The notes under the pieces were generated by a model. It ran no database searches and was not told the DNA's origin. It saw nothing but the letters and a program-made list of their open reading frames with translations. Shown here in pieces: positions 33,476-41,680 of a DNA stretch of 64,000 nt. Source of the stretch: Sphingomonas taxi. GTDB taxonomy: Bacteria; Pseudomonadota; Alphaproteobacteria; Sphingomonadales; Sphingomonadaceae. Within the stretch, counting starts at the first letter, position 1, and every line of letters begins with the position of its first letter. The position numbers and the translations under genes were made by a program. Location of the stretch: contig QFMX01000003.1 in the NCBI GenBank assembly GCA_003240625.1, positions 186,001-250,000 on the forward strand, in the 5' to 3' direction.

Positions 33476-35008
33476 ATGCGTCATTCGTACGCCGTATCGC
33501 TGTGTGCGTTGCTCGCGGTGCTGCCATCGGCAGCCCGGGCGCAGACGGCGTCACCGCTCGATACCGATCCGTCGTACCAGACGATGCTGGCGCTGATCGA
33601 CGAGATGGTCGAGAACAAGCTGGTCAGCCGCGAGCGTGCCGATACGCTGATCGCCAATGCCAAGGCGAAAGCAGGCCGTGCGGTCGCCGCGAATGCCCCG
33701 TCACCGGCAGCCCCTCCACTGGCAGCCCGGACAGAGCCACCGCCCCGCGTGCAGGTCGCCGACCAGACGGCCGATCCCGGCGCGAAGATCGCCCCCGTGC
33801 CGGTCGGCAACCCGCAGGTGGTGAACGCCGGCGGGGTCGCGCTGCCCGCCGATCTCGCGGTCGACTGGAGCCGGGGGGCGCCGGTGTTCAGCAGCCGTGA
33901 CGCAAAGTTCACCTTTAAGATGCGCGGGCGGTTGTTGGCGGATATCTCCTCGACGGGCGGGTCGAGTTTCGACCGTCGCAACATCACCGTCTCGACGCTG
34001 CGCCAGTTCCGCGTCGGCGCGATCGGCACGATCGGCGATCACCTGTTCTACCAGTTCGAGACCGATTTCCGGCGCAACGCGACCGAGGTCGTGCAGGCGT
34101 TCGTCGGTTACCGGCAGAAGTTCGGCAAGACCGACGCCGACGTGAGGTTCGGCAATCTCATCACCGATCGCGGCATAGACATCGGCACCGCCTCGACCGC
34201 CAATCCGTTCATCACCACCAACATCAACACCACCGCGCTTGCGACGCAGGGCGGCAAGGTCTTCCTGATGGGGGCGGTCGGCCGTGCGGGCGGCAAGAAC
34301 TGGCACGCGAGCCTGGGCGTGCACGGCGATGCGATCGACAGCGATTTCACGCGCAGCGACAACCGCATGGTGCTGGGCCGCGCGCACTGGAACCCGATCC
34401 TCACGAAGCATGGCCTGATCCACATCGGCGGCTGGGCGTATAGCGAGAACATCCCCGACACGACGCTGCCGACCACGTTCGCGCAAGGCATGGCGGGGGC
34501 GCTCAATAACAGCGTCCGTGTCGAGTCCGCGGCCCTGACCGGCGCGGACGGATCGAAGGCGTTCGGGCTCGAACTCGGCGGCACGCTCGGACCGTTCTAC
34601 GCGTTCGGCGAATATGGCCAGCGGACCGTGCATGGCGGCCCGACCTCGACGTTCCGCAGCGGCAAGATCAAGGCGTTGTCGGTCAATGGCGGATTCTGGA
34701 TCACCGGCGAGACGCCGACCTATGCCTCGCGCAGCGGCACCTATGTCGCGCCGAACGTGCTGAACTCTGTGCTCGACGGCGGATGGGGCGCGCTGGAGGC
34801 CGTCGTGCGCTACGAGGATCTCGACAGTTCGAGCCTTCCGCTCGGCGGCACCGGCACGGCGGGCACGCTCGGCCTGAACTGGTCGCTGACCAACAATTTC
34901 CGGTTCATGGCGGACTATACCCATTTCTGTACCGACAACCGCACCGGCAGTTTCATCGGGCGCGATAGCGGCGACACGTTCGCCGCCAGGGCCGAAGTGG
35001 CCTTCTGA
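33476..35008 (+). CDS. Outer-membrane porin, OprO/OprP (phosphate-selective porin) superfamily
   Basis: A 510-residue porin. A signal peptide (cleavage after AARA) is followed by a helical, coiled-coil-prone segment (YQTMLALIDEMVENKLVSRERADTLIANAKAKAG), a proline/alanine linker and the 16-strand barrel beginning about residue 165 (KFTFKMRGRLLADIS), with VTVSTLRQFRVG-like and FETDF strands typical of OprP relatives, ending ARAEVAF. ATG 33476 follows AGAGGA. Porins of this family pass small anions. Sharing an operator with the downstream hydratase operon suggests it admits the dicarboxylate that the operon consumes. Confidence 0.88.
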   Translation: MRHSYAVSLCALLAVLPSAARAQTASPLDTDPSYQTMLALIDEMVENKLVSRERADTLIANAKAKAGRAVAANAPSPAAPPLAARTEPPPRVQVADQTADPGAKIAPVPVGNPQVVNAGGVALPADLAVDWSRGAPVFSSRDAKFTFKMRGRLLADISSTGGSSFDRRNITVSTLRQFRVGAIGTIGDHLFYQFETDFRRNATEVVQAFVGYRQKFGKTDADVRFGNLITDRGIDIGTASTANPFITTNINTTALATQGGKVFLMGAVGRAGGKNWHASLGVHGDAIDSDFTRSDNRMVLGRAHWNPILTKHGLIHIGGWAYSENIPDTTLPTTFAQGMAGALNNSVRVESAALTGADGSKAFGLELGGTLGPFYAFGEYGQRTVHGGPTSTFRSGKIKALSVNGGFWITGETPTYASRSGTYVAPNVLNSVLDGGWGALEAVVRYEDLDSSSLPLGGTGTAGTLGLNWSLTNNFRFMADYTHFCTDNRTGSFIGRDSGDTFAARAEVAF

Positions 35009-35032
35009 CGCCAAGCCGCCGCTCGCTTCGAC

Positions 35033-35059
35033 TTGCCAGCGTACCATAAGTTCGATAAT
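35033..35059 (+). promoter_or_regulatory. Promoter of the itaconate-type operon
   Basis: TTGCCA (35033-35038) and GATAAT (35054-35059) give a plausible but short-spaced (15 bases) sigma-70 promoter ahead of the hydratase gene; the operator copy at 35056-35070 overlaps its -10 box. Confidence 0.4.
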
Positions 35060-35070
35060 GTCCGTACAAA
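35056..35070 (-). promoter_or_regulatory. Operator candidate, copy 2 (hydratase operon)
   Basis: TAATGTCCGTACAAA, the exact 15-base reverse complement of the site before the porin gene. It overlaps the putative -10 box and ends five bases before the AAGGAGGA ribosome binding site region. Two exact copies before two functionally compatible genes argue for a shared repressor, most simply the GntR protein of this locus. Confidence 0.65.
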
Positions 35071-35086
35071 GCGATAAGGAGGATGT

Positions 35087-35596
35087 ATGAGCCTTTCGGC
35101 TATCAAGGTTGGCGAACAGCGCTACCGCGCGAGCTACGGCCGCTATCTCGAGGATTTCGTCGTCGGCGACATTTACGAGCATCGCCCCGGGCGGACGATC
35201 ACCGATGCGGACAATATCCAGTTCTCGTTGATGACGATGAACGCACACCCGATGCACTGCGATGCGCAATATGCCGCGAAGAGCGAATTCGGGCGGCTGC
35301 TGGTCAATAGCGGGCTGACGCTCGCGATCGTGCTCGGCATGACCGTCAATGACGTCAGCGGCAAGTCCCCCGCCAATCTCGGCTGGACCGAGATCAAGCT
35401 GACCCATCCGGTGTTCGGTGGCGATACGTTGACCGCGGAAACCGAAGTGCTCGAGATCCGTGACTCCAAGTCGCGCCCGACGCAAGGGATCGTCACCACC
35501 CGCACCCGCGCGTTCAACCAGGACGCCAAGCAGATCATGGAGTTCACGCGCAACTCGCTGGTCTACAAGCGCGGCGAATCTCCCGACGACAAATAG
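35087..35596 (+). CDS. ich: MaoC-family hydratase, probable itaconyl-CoA (mesaconyl-CoA) hydratase
   Basis: A 169-residue hotdog-fold enoyl-CoA hydratase. It should hydrate itaconyl-CoA (via mesaconyl-CoA) to citramalyl-CoA, the second step of itaconate degradation. The hydratase-2 region reads DADNIQFSLMTMNAHPMHCDAQYAAKSEFG; the usual catalytic D-x-N-P-x-H appears as N-A-H-P-M-H, a variation I associate with the itaconyl/mesaconyl-CoA hydratase branch. ATG 35087 follows a strong AAGGAGGA. The following genes (MmgE/PrpD, acyl-CoA dehydrogenase, CoA-transferase, CitE lyase) match the P. aeruginosa itaconate operon. The symbol is given by context; mesaconate as the main substrate is an alternative. 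Confidence 0.72.
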   Translation: MSLSAIKVGEQRYRASYGRYLEDFVVGDIYEHRPGRTITDADNIQFSLMTMNAHPMHCDAQYAAKSEFGRLLVNSGLTLAIVLGMTVNDVSGKSPANLGWTEIKLTHPVFGGDTLTAETEVLEIRDSKSRPTQGIVTTRTRAFNQDAKQIMEFTRNSLVYKRGESPDDK

Positions 35597-35713
35597 CCCA
35601 ACCGATCGACCAACCGGTCGCCCTCGATGGTGACCGGACGTCCCCCGCGCGGCCTGCGAGAGCTTCGACCAAAGAAGACCCGGCCCGTCGTCATTCCGAA
35701 GAGAGGTAGCCCC

Positions 35714-37087
35714 ATGGCCGATACCATCGCCGTCAACGCAGGAGCCAGGCTGGACCGTCTGCCCATCTCCCGATTCCACTGGCGTATCCTGGGGCTGATC
35801 AGCGCGGGTGCTTTTCTCGACGCGTTCGACGTGTACCTCGCGGGCGGCGTCATCGCCGCGCTGAAGGCGGAGGGCTTCTCGACGCTGGCGCAGGCCGCGG
35901 TGTTCATGTCGATGACGTTCCTCGGCATGATGATCGGCGCCGGGATGGCCGGCTATGTCGGCGATCGGTTCGGGCGTCGCGCATCCTACCAGTTCAACCT
36001 CGCGCTGTTCGGCCTCGCGTCGATCGCGGCGATCTTCTCCCCCAACATGACCTTCCTGATCGCGTGCCGCTTCATCATGGGGATCGGCCTGGGTGCCGAA
36101 CTTGTGGTCGCCGCGGGGACGCTCGGCGAGTTCATCCCGCCCGCCTATCGCGGTCGCTGGGTGTCGATCATGGGGATGGTCGTCAATTCGGGCCTGCTGG
36201 TCGCGACTTCGGTCGGCTATATCGTCATCCCCACGCTCGGCTGGCGCTACATGTTCGCGATCGGCGGCATCCTTGCACTGATCGTCTGGGTGATGCGCAA
36301 GAAGATGCCGGAATCGCCGCGCTGGCTGGAATCGGTCGGTCGCAACGACGAGGCCGAGGCGACGCTGCGCGAGATCGAAGCCGAAGTCACCGCACACAAG
36401 GGCCCGCTTGCCCCCGTTCCAGCCGTCCGCGTGGTGCCGAAGGTCCATGCGCCGCTGTCCGCGCTGTTCGGGTCGAAACTACGTCGACGCCTGATCGCCG
36501 CGACGCTCGCCGCGATCGCGGTCAACGTCTCGGTCTACGGCTTCGTCGCGTGGTTGCCGACCTTCCTGGTCAGCCACGGCACGGGGATCGTTACCTCGCT
36601 CTGGTACACGACATTGATGTCGTTCGGCAGCGTGTTCGGTGCGATCGTCGCGATCGGTATCGCCGACCGCATCTCGCGCCGCGCCTCGCTGATCGCGGCC
36701 GCCATCGCGATCATGATCTTCGGCTTCCTATATCCGAATGCACAAGGTGACCTGATGGTGCCGCTGACGGGCTTCCTGCTCGTGTCGAGCATCTACACGC
36801 TCGTGACGCTCGCGCTGTTCGCCTACATCCCCGAGCTGTTCCCGACCGCCTATCGCCTGCGCGGCACCGGTTTCGCGGGCATGTGCGGACGCGCCGCGTC
36901 GATGGTAACACCCTATGCGACCGTCGCGCTGTTCGAGCGCTTCGGGTTGGAGGGCGTGCTCGGCATGGTCGGCGTCGTGCTCGCCTGCATGATCGCCGCG
37001 GTCGGCCTGCTCAACATCGAGACCACCGGCCAGTCGCTCGACGACGTCGCCGACAACTCGCTGGTCACCGGGGGGGCTGCCAAGTGA
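35714..37087 (+). CDS. MFS transporter, probable dicarboxylate/organic acid carrier
   Basis: A 457-residue, 12-helix permease of the sugar/aromatic-acid-type MFS. The first helix is followed by DAFDVYLAGGVIAAL, and loop 2-3 has GYVGDRFGRRASY, the MFS motif A; a PESPRWLE segment follows helix 6, and the second-half motif ADRISRRASL is present. It probably imports the organic acid metabolised by the operon; in P. aeruginosa a TRAP-type system takes this place. ATG 35714 is chosen because the upstream residues are Arg/Pro-rich and not membrane-like. The stop overlaps the next gene (GTGA). Confidence 0.85.
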   Translation: MADTIAVNAGARLDRLPISRFHWRILGLISAGAFLDAFDVYLAGGVIAALKAEGFSTLAQAAVFMSMTFLGMMIGAGMAGYVGDRFGRRASYQFNLALFGLASIAAIFSPNMTFLIACRFIMGIGLGAELVVAAGTLGEFIPPAYRGRWVSIMGMVVNSGLLVATSVGYIVIPTLGWRYMFAIGGILALIVWVMRKKMPESPRWLESVGRNDEAEATLREIEAEVTAHKGPLAPVPAVRVVPKVHAPLSALFGSKLRRRLIAATLAAIAVNVSVYGFVAWLPTFLVSHGTGIVTSLWYTTLMSFGSVFGAIVAIGIADRISRRASLIAAAIAIMIFGFLYPNAQGDLMVPLTGFLLVSSIYTLVTLALFAYIPELFPTAYRLRGTGFAGMCGRAASMVTPYATVALFERFGLEGVLGMVGVVLACMIAAVGLLNIETTGQSLDDVADNSLVTGGAAK

Positions 37088-38478
37088 CTCTTTCGCAAAC
37101 CTTCGCCGATTTCGCGACTGGCCTGACGATCGATGCGATCCCCGAGCGGGTCAGGGAGCGCGCGCGCCATCTGATCCTGGATTCGGTCGGCACCGGGCTT
37201 GCGGCGGTCGGCGCCCCCTGGGCGGAGGCGAGCTTCGCCGCCGCCGGGGATCTCGGCAGCGGCACGGCGCCAGTGCTCGGCTATGGCCGCACGTTGGCGA
37301 TGCGCGACGCGGCGCTGATGAACGGGCTCGTCACGCACGGCCTCGACTATGACGACACCCATTCGCGCGGGATCATCCACGCGACCGTCAGCGCCTTTCC
37401 GACCGCGCTCGTCGCGGCGGACAAGGCGGGCGCGTCCGGGGCGGACCTGCTCGTCGCCTATGTCGCGGCGATGGAGGTTTCGACGCGGGTCGCGGCCGTC
37501 GCCGCGGGCGGGTTTCACGGCTTCGGCTTCCACCCGACCGGGTTGATCGGCGCGTTCGGATCGACGCTTGCCGCCGGCAGGTTGCTTGGGCTGGACGCGC
37601 AGCAGATCACGATGGCGCAGGGGATAGTGCTGTCGATGGCCGGCGGGAGCCTCGAATTCCTGGCCGACGGTGCGTGGACCAAGCGCCTGCATCCCGGCTG
37701 GGCAGCAAGTTCGGCGCTGACCGCGGCTACGCTCGCCAAACGCGGCTTCGTCGGACCGCCGGCTGCGTATGAGGGCCGGTTCGGCCTCTATGCGCTGTAT
37801 CTGCGCGACGCCGCCCCTGCCCTGCTCGCGCAGGCGACCGAAGCGCTCGGCGAGACTTGGGAGATCGAGGCGGTGTCGGTAAAGCCGCTTCCCGCGTGCC
37901 ACATGACGCATGCCGCGATCGACGCCGCGATCGGGTTGCGCACGGAATACGACCTGTCCGCTGCCGATATCGCCAAGGTCATCGTGCTGGTGCCCGAGGC
38001 GGTCATCCCGATCGTCTGCGAGCCAGTCGCCCCAAAGCGGACGCCGCGCACCGGCTACGACGCGCAATTCTCGATCCCCTATACGGTCGCGACTGCGCTG
38101 CTGACGGGCAAGTTCACGCTCGATGCGCTCGATCCGGCGGCGCTGAACGATCCGGCGGTCCTCGATCTGGCGACGCGCGTCGAGTACGCGATCGACCCGG
38201 ACAGCGATTATCCCAAGCACTTCACCGGCGAAGTCATCGTCCAAACCCACGACGGTCGCATGTTGCGTCACCGCGAGGCGATCAACCGCGGCGCGTCAGA
38301 TCGGCCGCTCAGCAACGCCGACATCGACGCCAAATATTTCGAGAACGCCGCTCGCACGGTCGACGCGACCCGCGCCGCGCACATCCGCGCCGCCGTGCTC
38401 GACATGGACCGGCACCCCGCTTCCGCGCTCGGCGACGTCCTCGCCGGCGCCACTGCCCCTCAAGGAGTATCCGTATGA
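37084..38478 (+). CDS. MmgE/PrpD-family protein
   Basis: A 464-residue member of the family that includes 2-methylcitrate dehydratase PrpD and cis-aconitate decarboxylase (the itaconate-forming enzyme). The N-terminal helical domain has the signature ARHLILDSVGTGLAA and GLVTHGLDYDDTHSRGIIH, with the conserved histidines and acidic pair; the second domain includes KPLPACHMTHAAIDA. In the P. aeruginosa itaconate operon a MmgE/PrpD protein of unsettled role holds the same place. It may isomerise or dehydrate a C5/C6 acid. GTG 37084 overlaps the carrier stop by four bases and the acyl-CoA dehydrogenase start overlaps its stop likewise. Confidence 0.88.
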   Translation: MTLSQTFADFATGLTIDAIPERVRERARHLILDSVGTGLAAVGAPWAEASFAAAGDLGSGTAPVLGYGRTLAMRDAALMNGLVTHGLDYDDTHSRGIIHATVSAFPTALVAADKAGASGADLLVAYVAAMEVSTRVAAVAAGGFHGFGFHPTGLIGAFGSTLAAGRLLGLDAQQITMAQGIVLSMAGGSLEFLADGAWTKRLHPGWAASSALTAATLAKRGFVGPPAAYEGRFGLYALYLRDAAPALLAQATEALGETWEIEAVSVKPLPACHMTHAAIDAAIGLRTEYDLSAADIAKVIVLVPEAVIPIVCEPVAPKRTPRTGYDAQFSIPYTVATALLTGKFTLDALDPAALNDPAVLDLATRVEYAIDPDSDYPKHFTGEVIVQTHDGRMLRHREAINRGASDRPLSNADIDAKYFENAARTVDATRAAHIRAAVLDMDRHPASALGDVLAGATAPQGVSV

Positions 38479-39653
38479 CCCTGGCAAACGCGATCGCCGC
38501 CGATGGCGCGATGACCGACGAAGAGATCATGATCCTGGATTCGATCGACAAGTTCCTCGAAACCGATGTGCGGCCGTTCGTCCATCAGCTCGAGCATGAC
38601 GACGAATATCCGCAGAAGATCGTCGACACGATGAAGGAGATGGGGCTGTTCGGCCTGATGATCGCGCCCGAATTCGGTGGGTTCGGCATCTCGACGCTGA
38701 CCTATGCGCGGATCATCGAAAAGATCTCGACCGTGTGGATGTCGGTCGCGGGGATCATCAACAGCCACATGATCATGGCGATGACCGTGCAGCGCTGCGG
38801 TACCGAGGCGCAGAAGGATCATTACCTGCCGAAGTTCGCAACCGGCGAACTGCGCGGCGGCATTGGCCTGACCGAGCCCGACGCGGGCACCGACCTGCAG
38901 GCGATCCGCACCACCGCGGTGCGCGACGGCGACGACTATGTCGTCAACGGCAGCAAGATGTGGATCACCAATTCGGGATCCGGCAACACCATCCTGTTGC
39001 TGGTCAAGACCGACACGGCCGCCGAACCGCGCCACAAGGGCATGAGCCTGCTGATCGCCGAGAAGGGCGACGGCTTCATCGTGTCGAAAAAGCTGGAGAA
39101 GCTCGGCTACAAGGGCATCGACAGCAACGCCCTGACATTCGACGGGTACCGCGTACCGGTCGATCGGCTGATCGGCGGGATCGAAGGCGTCGGCCTGAAG
39201 CAGGTGCTGGGCGGGCTCGAACTCGGCCGCATCAACGTGGCGGCTCGCGGCGTCGGGATCGCACAGGCCGCACTCGACGAGGCGGTCGCCTATTCGCAGA
39301 CGCGCAAGACCTTCGGCAAGCCGATCTGCGAGCACCAGGCGATCCAGCTGAAACTCGGCGAGATGACGACGCGCACCTATGCCGCGCGGCTGCTCACCGA
39401 AGCGGCCGCCAAGGCGTACGACCGCGGCGAGCGCTGCGACATGGAAGCCGGCATGGCAAAGTATTTCGCGACCGAGGCGGGGCTGGAGAATGCGATCGAG
39501 GCGATGCGGATCTTCGGCGGCTACGGCTATTCGAAGGAATATAACGTCGAGCGGCTCTACCGTGACGCACCTTTGCTGACGATCGGCGAAGGCACCAACG
39601 AACTGCAACGGATCATCATCGCCAAGCAGATCATCGCGCGGAACCCAGCATGA
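38475..39653 (+). CDS. Acyl-CoA dehydrogenase
   Basis: A 392-residue FAD enzyme that oxidises an acyl-CoA to its 2-enoyl form. Family landmarks: EFGGFGIS, GGIGLTEPDAGTDLQAI (FAD-binding), WITNSGSG, the RKTFGKPICEHQAIQLKLGEM helix and the C-terminal IFGGYGYSKEYNVERLYRDA, with the catalytic base in IGEGTNELQ. An acyl-CoA dehydrogenase lies at the matching place in the P. aeruginosa itaconate operon, perhaps to bring saturated methylsuccinyl-type CoA esters into the pathway. Four-base overlaps on both sides (ATGA) show tight translational coupling. Confidence 0.9.
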   Translation: MTLANAIAADGAMTDEEIMILDSIDKFLETDVRPFVHQLEHDDEYPQKIVDTMKEMGLFGLMIAPEFGGFGISTLTYARIIEKISTVWMSVAGIINSHMIMAMTVQRCGTEAQKDHYLPKFATGELRGGIGLTEPDAGTDLQAIRTTAVRDGDDYVVNGSKMWITNSGSGNTILLLVKTDTAAEPRHKGMSLLIAEKGDGFIVSKKLEKLGYKGIDSNALTFDGYRVPVDRLIGGIEGVGLKQVLGGLELGRINVAARGVGIAQAALDEAVAYSQTRKTFGKPICEHQAIQLKLGEMTTRTYAARLLTEAAAKAYDRGERCDMEAGMAKYFATEAGLENAIEAMRIFGGYGYSKEYNVERLYRDAPLLTIGEGTNELQRIIIAKQIIARNPA

Positions 39654-40843
39654 GCCAGCCACTCGCAGGGCTGCGCATCGTCGCGGTCGAACAATATGGC
39701 GCGGGTCCGTTCGGCACGCAGCAGCTCGCCGATCTCGGTGCCGAGGTCATCAAGATCGAGAACCACAAGGATGGCGGCGATATCGGCCGTCATGTCGGCC
39801 CGTATTTCTTCGCGCCGGGCGACAGCCATTTCTATGAGTCGCTCAACCGCAACAAGCGCAGCATCGGTCTCGACCTGAAGAGCGCGGACGGGCGCGGGGT
39901 GCTGGAAAAGCTCGTCGCGGAGTCGGACGTGGTGTTCAACAACCTGCGCGGCGACCTGCCGGCAAAGCTCGGGCTCGACTACGCCGCGCTGTCGCGGTTC
40001 AACCCGGCGATCGCCTGCGTCCACCTCTCCGCCTATGGCCGCACCGGCAGCCGCGCGGCGTGGCCCGGCTATGATTATTTGATGCAGGCCGAGGCGGGCT
40101 ATCTGTCGCTGACCGGTGAGCCCGGCACGCCGCCCGCGCGCTTCGGGCTGTCGATCGTCGACTTCATGACCGGCACCACGGCCGCGCTTGCGATCCTGGC
40201 CGGCGTCGTCTCGGCACGCGCGAGCGGGATCGGCCGCGATCTCGACGTCAGCCTGTTCGACGTCGCGCTCGGCAACCTCAATTATGTCGCCGAATGGTAT
40301 CTCAACGGCGGCGTCACCGTCGAACGCACGTCGCGATCGAGCCATCCCTCGCTCACCCCAAGCCAGCTCTACACGACCAGCGATGGCTGGATCTTCGTGA
40401 TGTGCAATAAGGAGAAGTTTTTCGAGGTGCTGTGCGGGCTGATCGAGCGTCCCGAATGGGCGACCGATCCGCGCTATGCGACCTTTGCCGCGCGGCTGGA
40501 GAACAGGCCGGCGTTCAACGCCGATCTCGATGCGGTGCTGTCGACCCGGACCACGGCGGACTGGATGCAGCTGTTCGAAGGACGCGTACCGGCCGCGCCG
40601 GTGCTCGACGTCCAGCAGGCGCTCGACAATCCGTTTCTCGCGGAATCGAAGCGGATCATCGACTTCCAGCATCCCGAACACGGCCCCCTGCCCGGCATCG
40701 CCTCGTCGATCCGCGCAGGCGGCGTCAAGCATCCGGACAAGGCCGCCCCTGCGCTCGGCGCGGACACCGGCGCCATCCTCGCGACGCTCGGCTACACCGA
40801 CGACGATGTCGCGGCCTTGCGGACCCGTGGCGCGGTACGGTGA
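39650..40843 (+). CDS. ict: CaiB/BaiF class III CoA-transferase, probable itaconate CoA-transferase
   Basis: A 397-residue formyl-CoA-transferase-type enzyme. The N-terminal family pattern GLRIVAVEQYGAGPFGTQQLADLGAEVIKIE is clear, and Asp142 in the WPGYDYLMQAEAG segment is the aspartate that forms the CoA anhydride intermediates; IVDFMTG and the DVSLFDVAL segment are further landmarks. In this operon it should move CoA from succinyl-CoA to itaconate, the activation step. Close homologues act on mesaconate, citramalate or succinate, so the acceptor is inferred from the neighbours (MaoC hydratase and CitE lyase). Confidence 0.78.
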   Translation: MSQPLAGLRIVAVEQYGAGPFGTQQLADLGAEVIKIENHKDGGDIGRHVGPYFFAPGDSHFYESLNRNKRSIGLDLKSADGRGVLEKLVAESDVVFNNLRGDLPAKLGLDYAALSRFNPAIACVHLSAYGRTGSRAAWPGYDYLMQAEAGYLSLTGEPGTPPARFGLSIVDFMTGTTAALAILAGVVSARASGIGRDLDVSLFDVALGNLNYVAEWYLNGGVTVERTSRSSHPSLTPSQLYTTSDGWIFVMCNKEKFFEVLCGLIERPEWATDPRYATFAARLENRPAFNADLDAVLSTRTTADWMQLFEGRVPAAPVLDVQQALDNPFLAESKRIIDFQHPEHGPLPGIASSIRAGGVKHPDKAAPALGADTGAILATLGYTDDDVAALRTRGAVR

Positions 40844-40888
40844 CACCAGCGCTTGCATCGAACGCCAAGGCATCGGACGGTGGGCTAT

Positions 40889-40902
40889 TGTCCGGATCAC
40901 CC
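40889..40902. promoter_or_regulatory. Weak operator-like site before gntR
   Basis: TTGTCCGGATCA partly matches the operator core seen at 33379 (TTGTACGGACAT), sharing TTGTnCGGA. It lies 25-38 bases before the gntR start and could serve autoregulation, but the right half is lost. Confidence 0.25.
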
Positions 40903-40926
40903 GACAAAGCGACCGATGGATATCCG

Positions 40927-41670
40927 ATGCCTCAGCTTCGTCAGCAACCGCGTTACCTGCAACTCGCGCAGACATTGATCAACGAGATCGAGGATGGGCG
41001 CTATCCGATCGGCACGCTGCTGCCGACCGAGTTCGAGCTCTGCCACCAGTTCGGCGCGAGCCGCTTCACCGTGCGCGAGGCGATCAAGCGGTTGGTACAA
41101 TCGGGTATGGTCTCACGTCAGGCGGGAGTCGGCACGCGCGTCCTCGGGCTGTCGCGACCGGCCGCCTATCGCCAGGTGATGGAGGGGCTGTCCGATCTCC
41201 AGCAATACACCAACGAGACCAGCCTCTCGATCGTCGAGCGCGAAACGATCGCGCTGGACGGCGCGGTCGCCGATCAGGTCGGCGCGACACCCGGCCAGAC
41301 CTGGCTCCACCTCCGCGCGGTGCGCCGCGCCGCTGGGACCAGCCCGATCTCTTATTCGGACATCTATCTCCACCCCGCGTTTCGCAGCCTGAAGCTGGAC
41401 GACGATGTCGGCGACGTGCCGATCTTCAGCCGGATCGAGGAACAGTTCGGCGAGCGCGTCGCCGAGGTCCGCCAGCATATCGAAGCGGTGGCGATCCCCG
41501 CGCCGATCGCCAGGCTGCTCGAAACCGAGACCGGCGCGCCGGGCCTCCGCCTGACGCGCCAGTATCTGAACGCACGCGGCGAAGTCGTCGAGATGGCGAT
41601 CAATACGCATCCCGCGGACCGCTATTCCTATTCCCAGACCTTCCGCCGCGATCCCGTATCCGGCCTCTAG
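40927..41670 (+). CDS. GntR-family regulator, HutC subfamily (UTRA domain)
   Basis: A 247-residue repressor. The winged helix-turn-helix reads YPIGTLLPTEFELCHQFGASRFTVREAIKRLVQSGMVSRQAGVGTRV, the GntR signature, and the C-terminal UTRA ligand domain contains the FSRIEEQFGERV and LRLTRQYLNARGEVVEMAIN segments typical of HutC-like proteins. The ligand is probably the operon's organic acid or its CoA ester. ATG 40927 is preceded by GGAT; a GTG at 40840 overlapping the ict stop (GTGA) would add 29 residues and remains possible given the coupling elsewhere in the operon. Candidate operators are at 33379 and 35056. Confidence 0.88.
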   Translation: MPQLRQQPRYLQLAQTLINEIEDGRYPIGTLLPTEFELCHQFGASRFTVREAIKRLVQSGMVSRQAGVGTRVLGLSRPAAYRQVMEGLSDLQQYTNETSLSIVERETIALDGAVADQVGATPGQTWLHLRAVRRAAGTSPISYSDIYLHPAFRSLKLDDDVGDVPIFSRIEEQFGERVAEVRQHIEAVAIPAPIARLLETETGAPGLRLTRQYLNARGEVVEMAINTHPADRYSYSQTFRRDPVSGL

Positions 41671-41680
41671 AGGATTTTTC

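Noticed and set aside
37857..38474. Arg-rich upstream extension of the acyl-CoA dehydrogenase frame
   Set aside because: It overlaps the MmgE/PrpD gene in another frame; the true start is ATG 38475 with the ATGA overlap.
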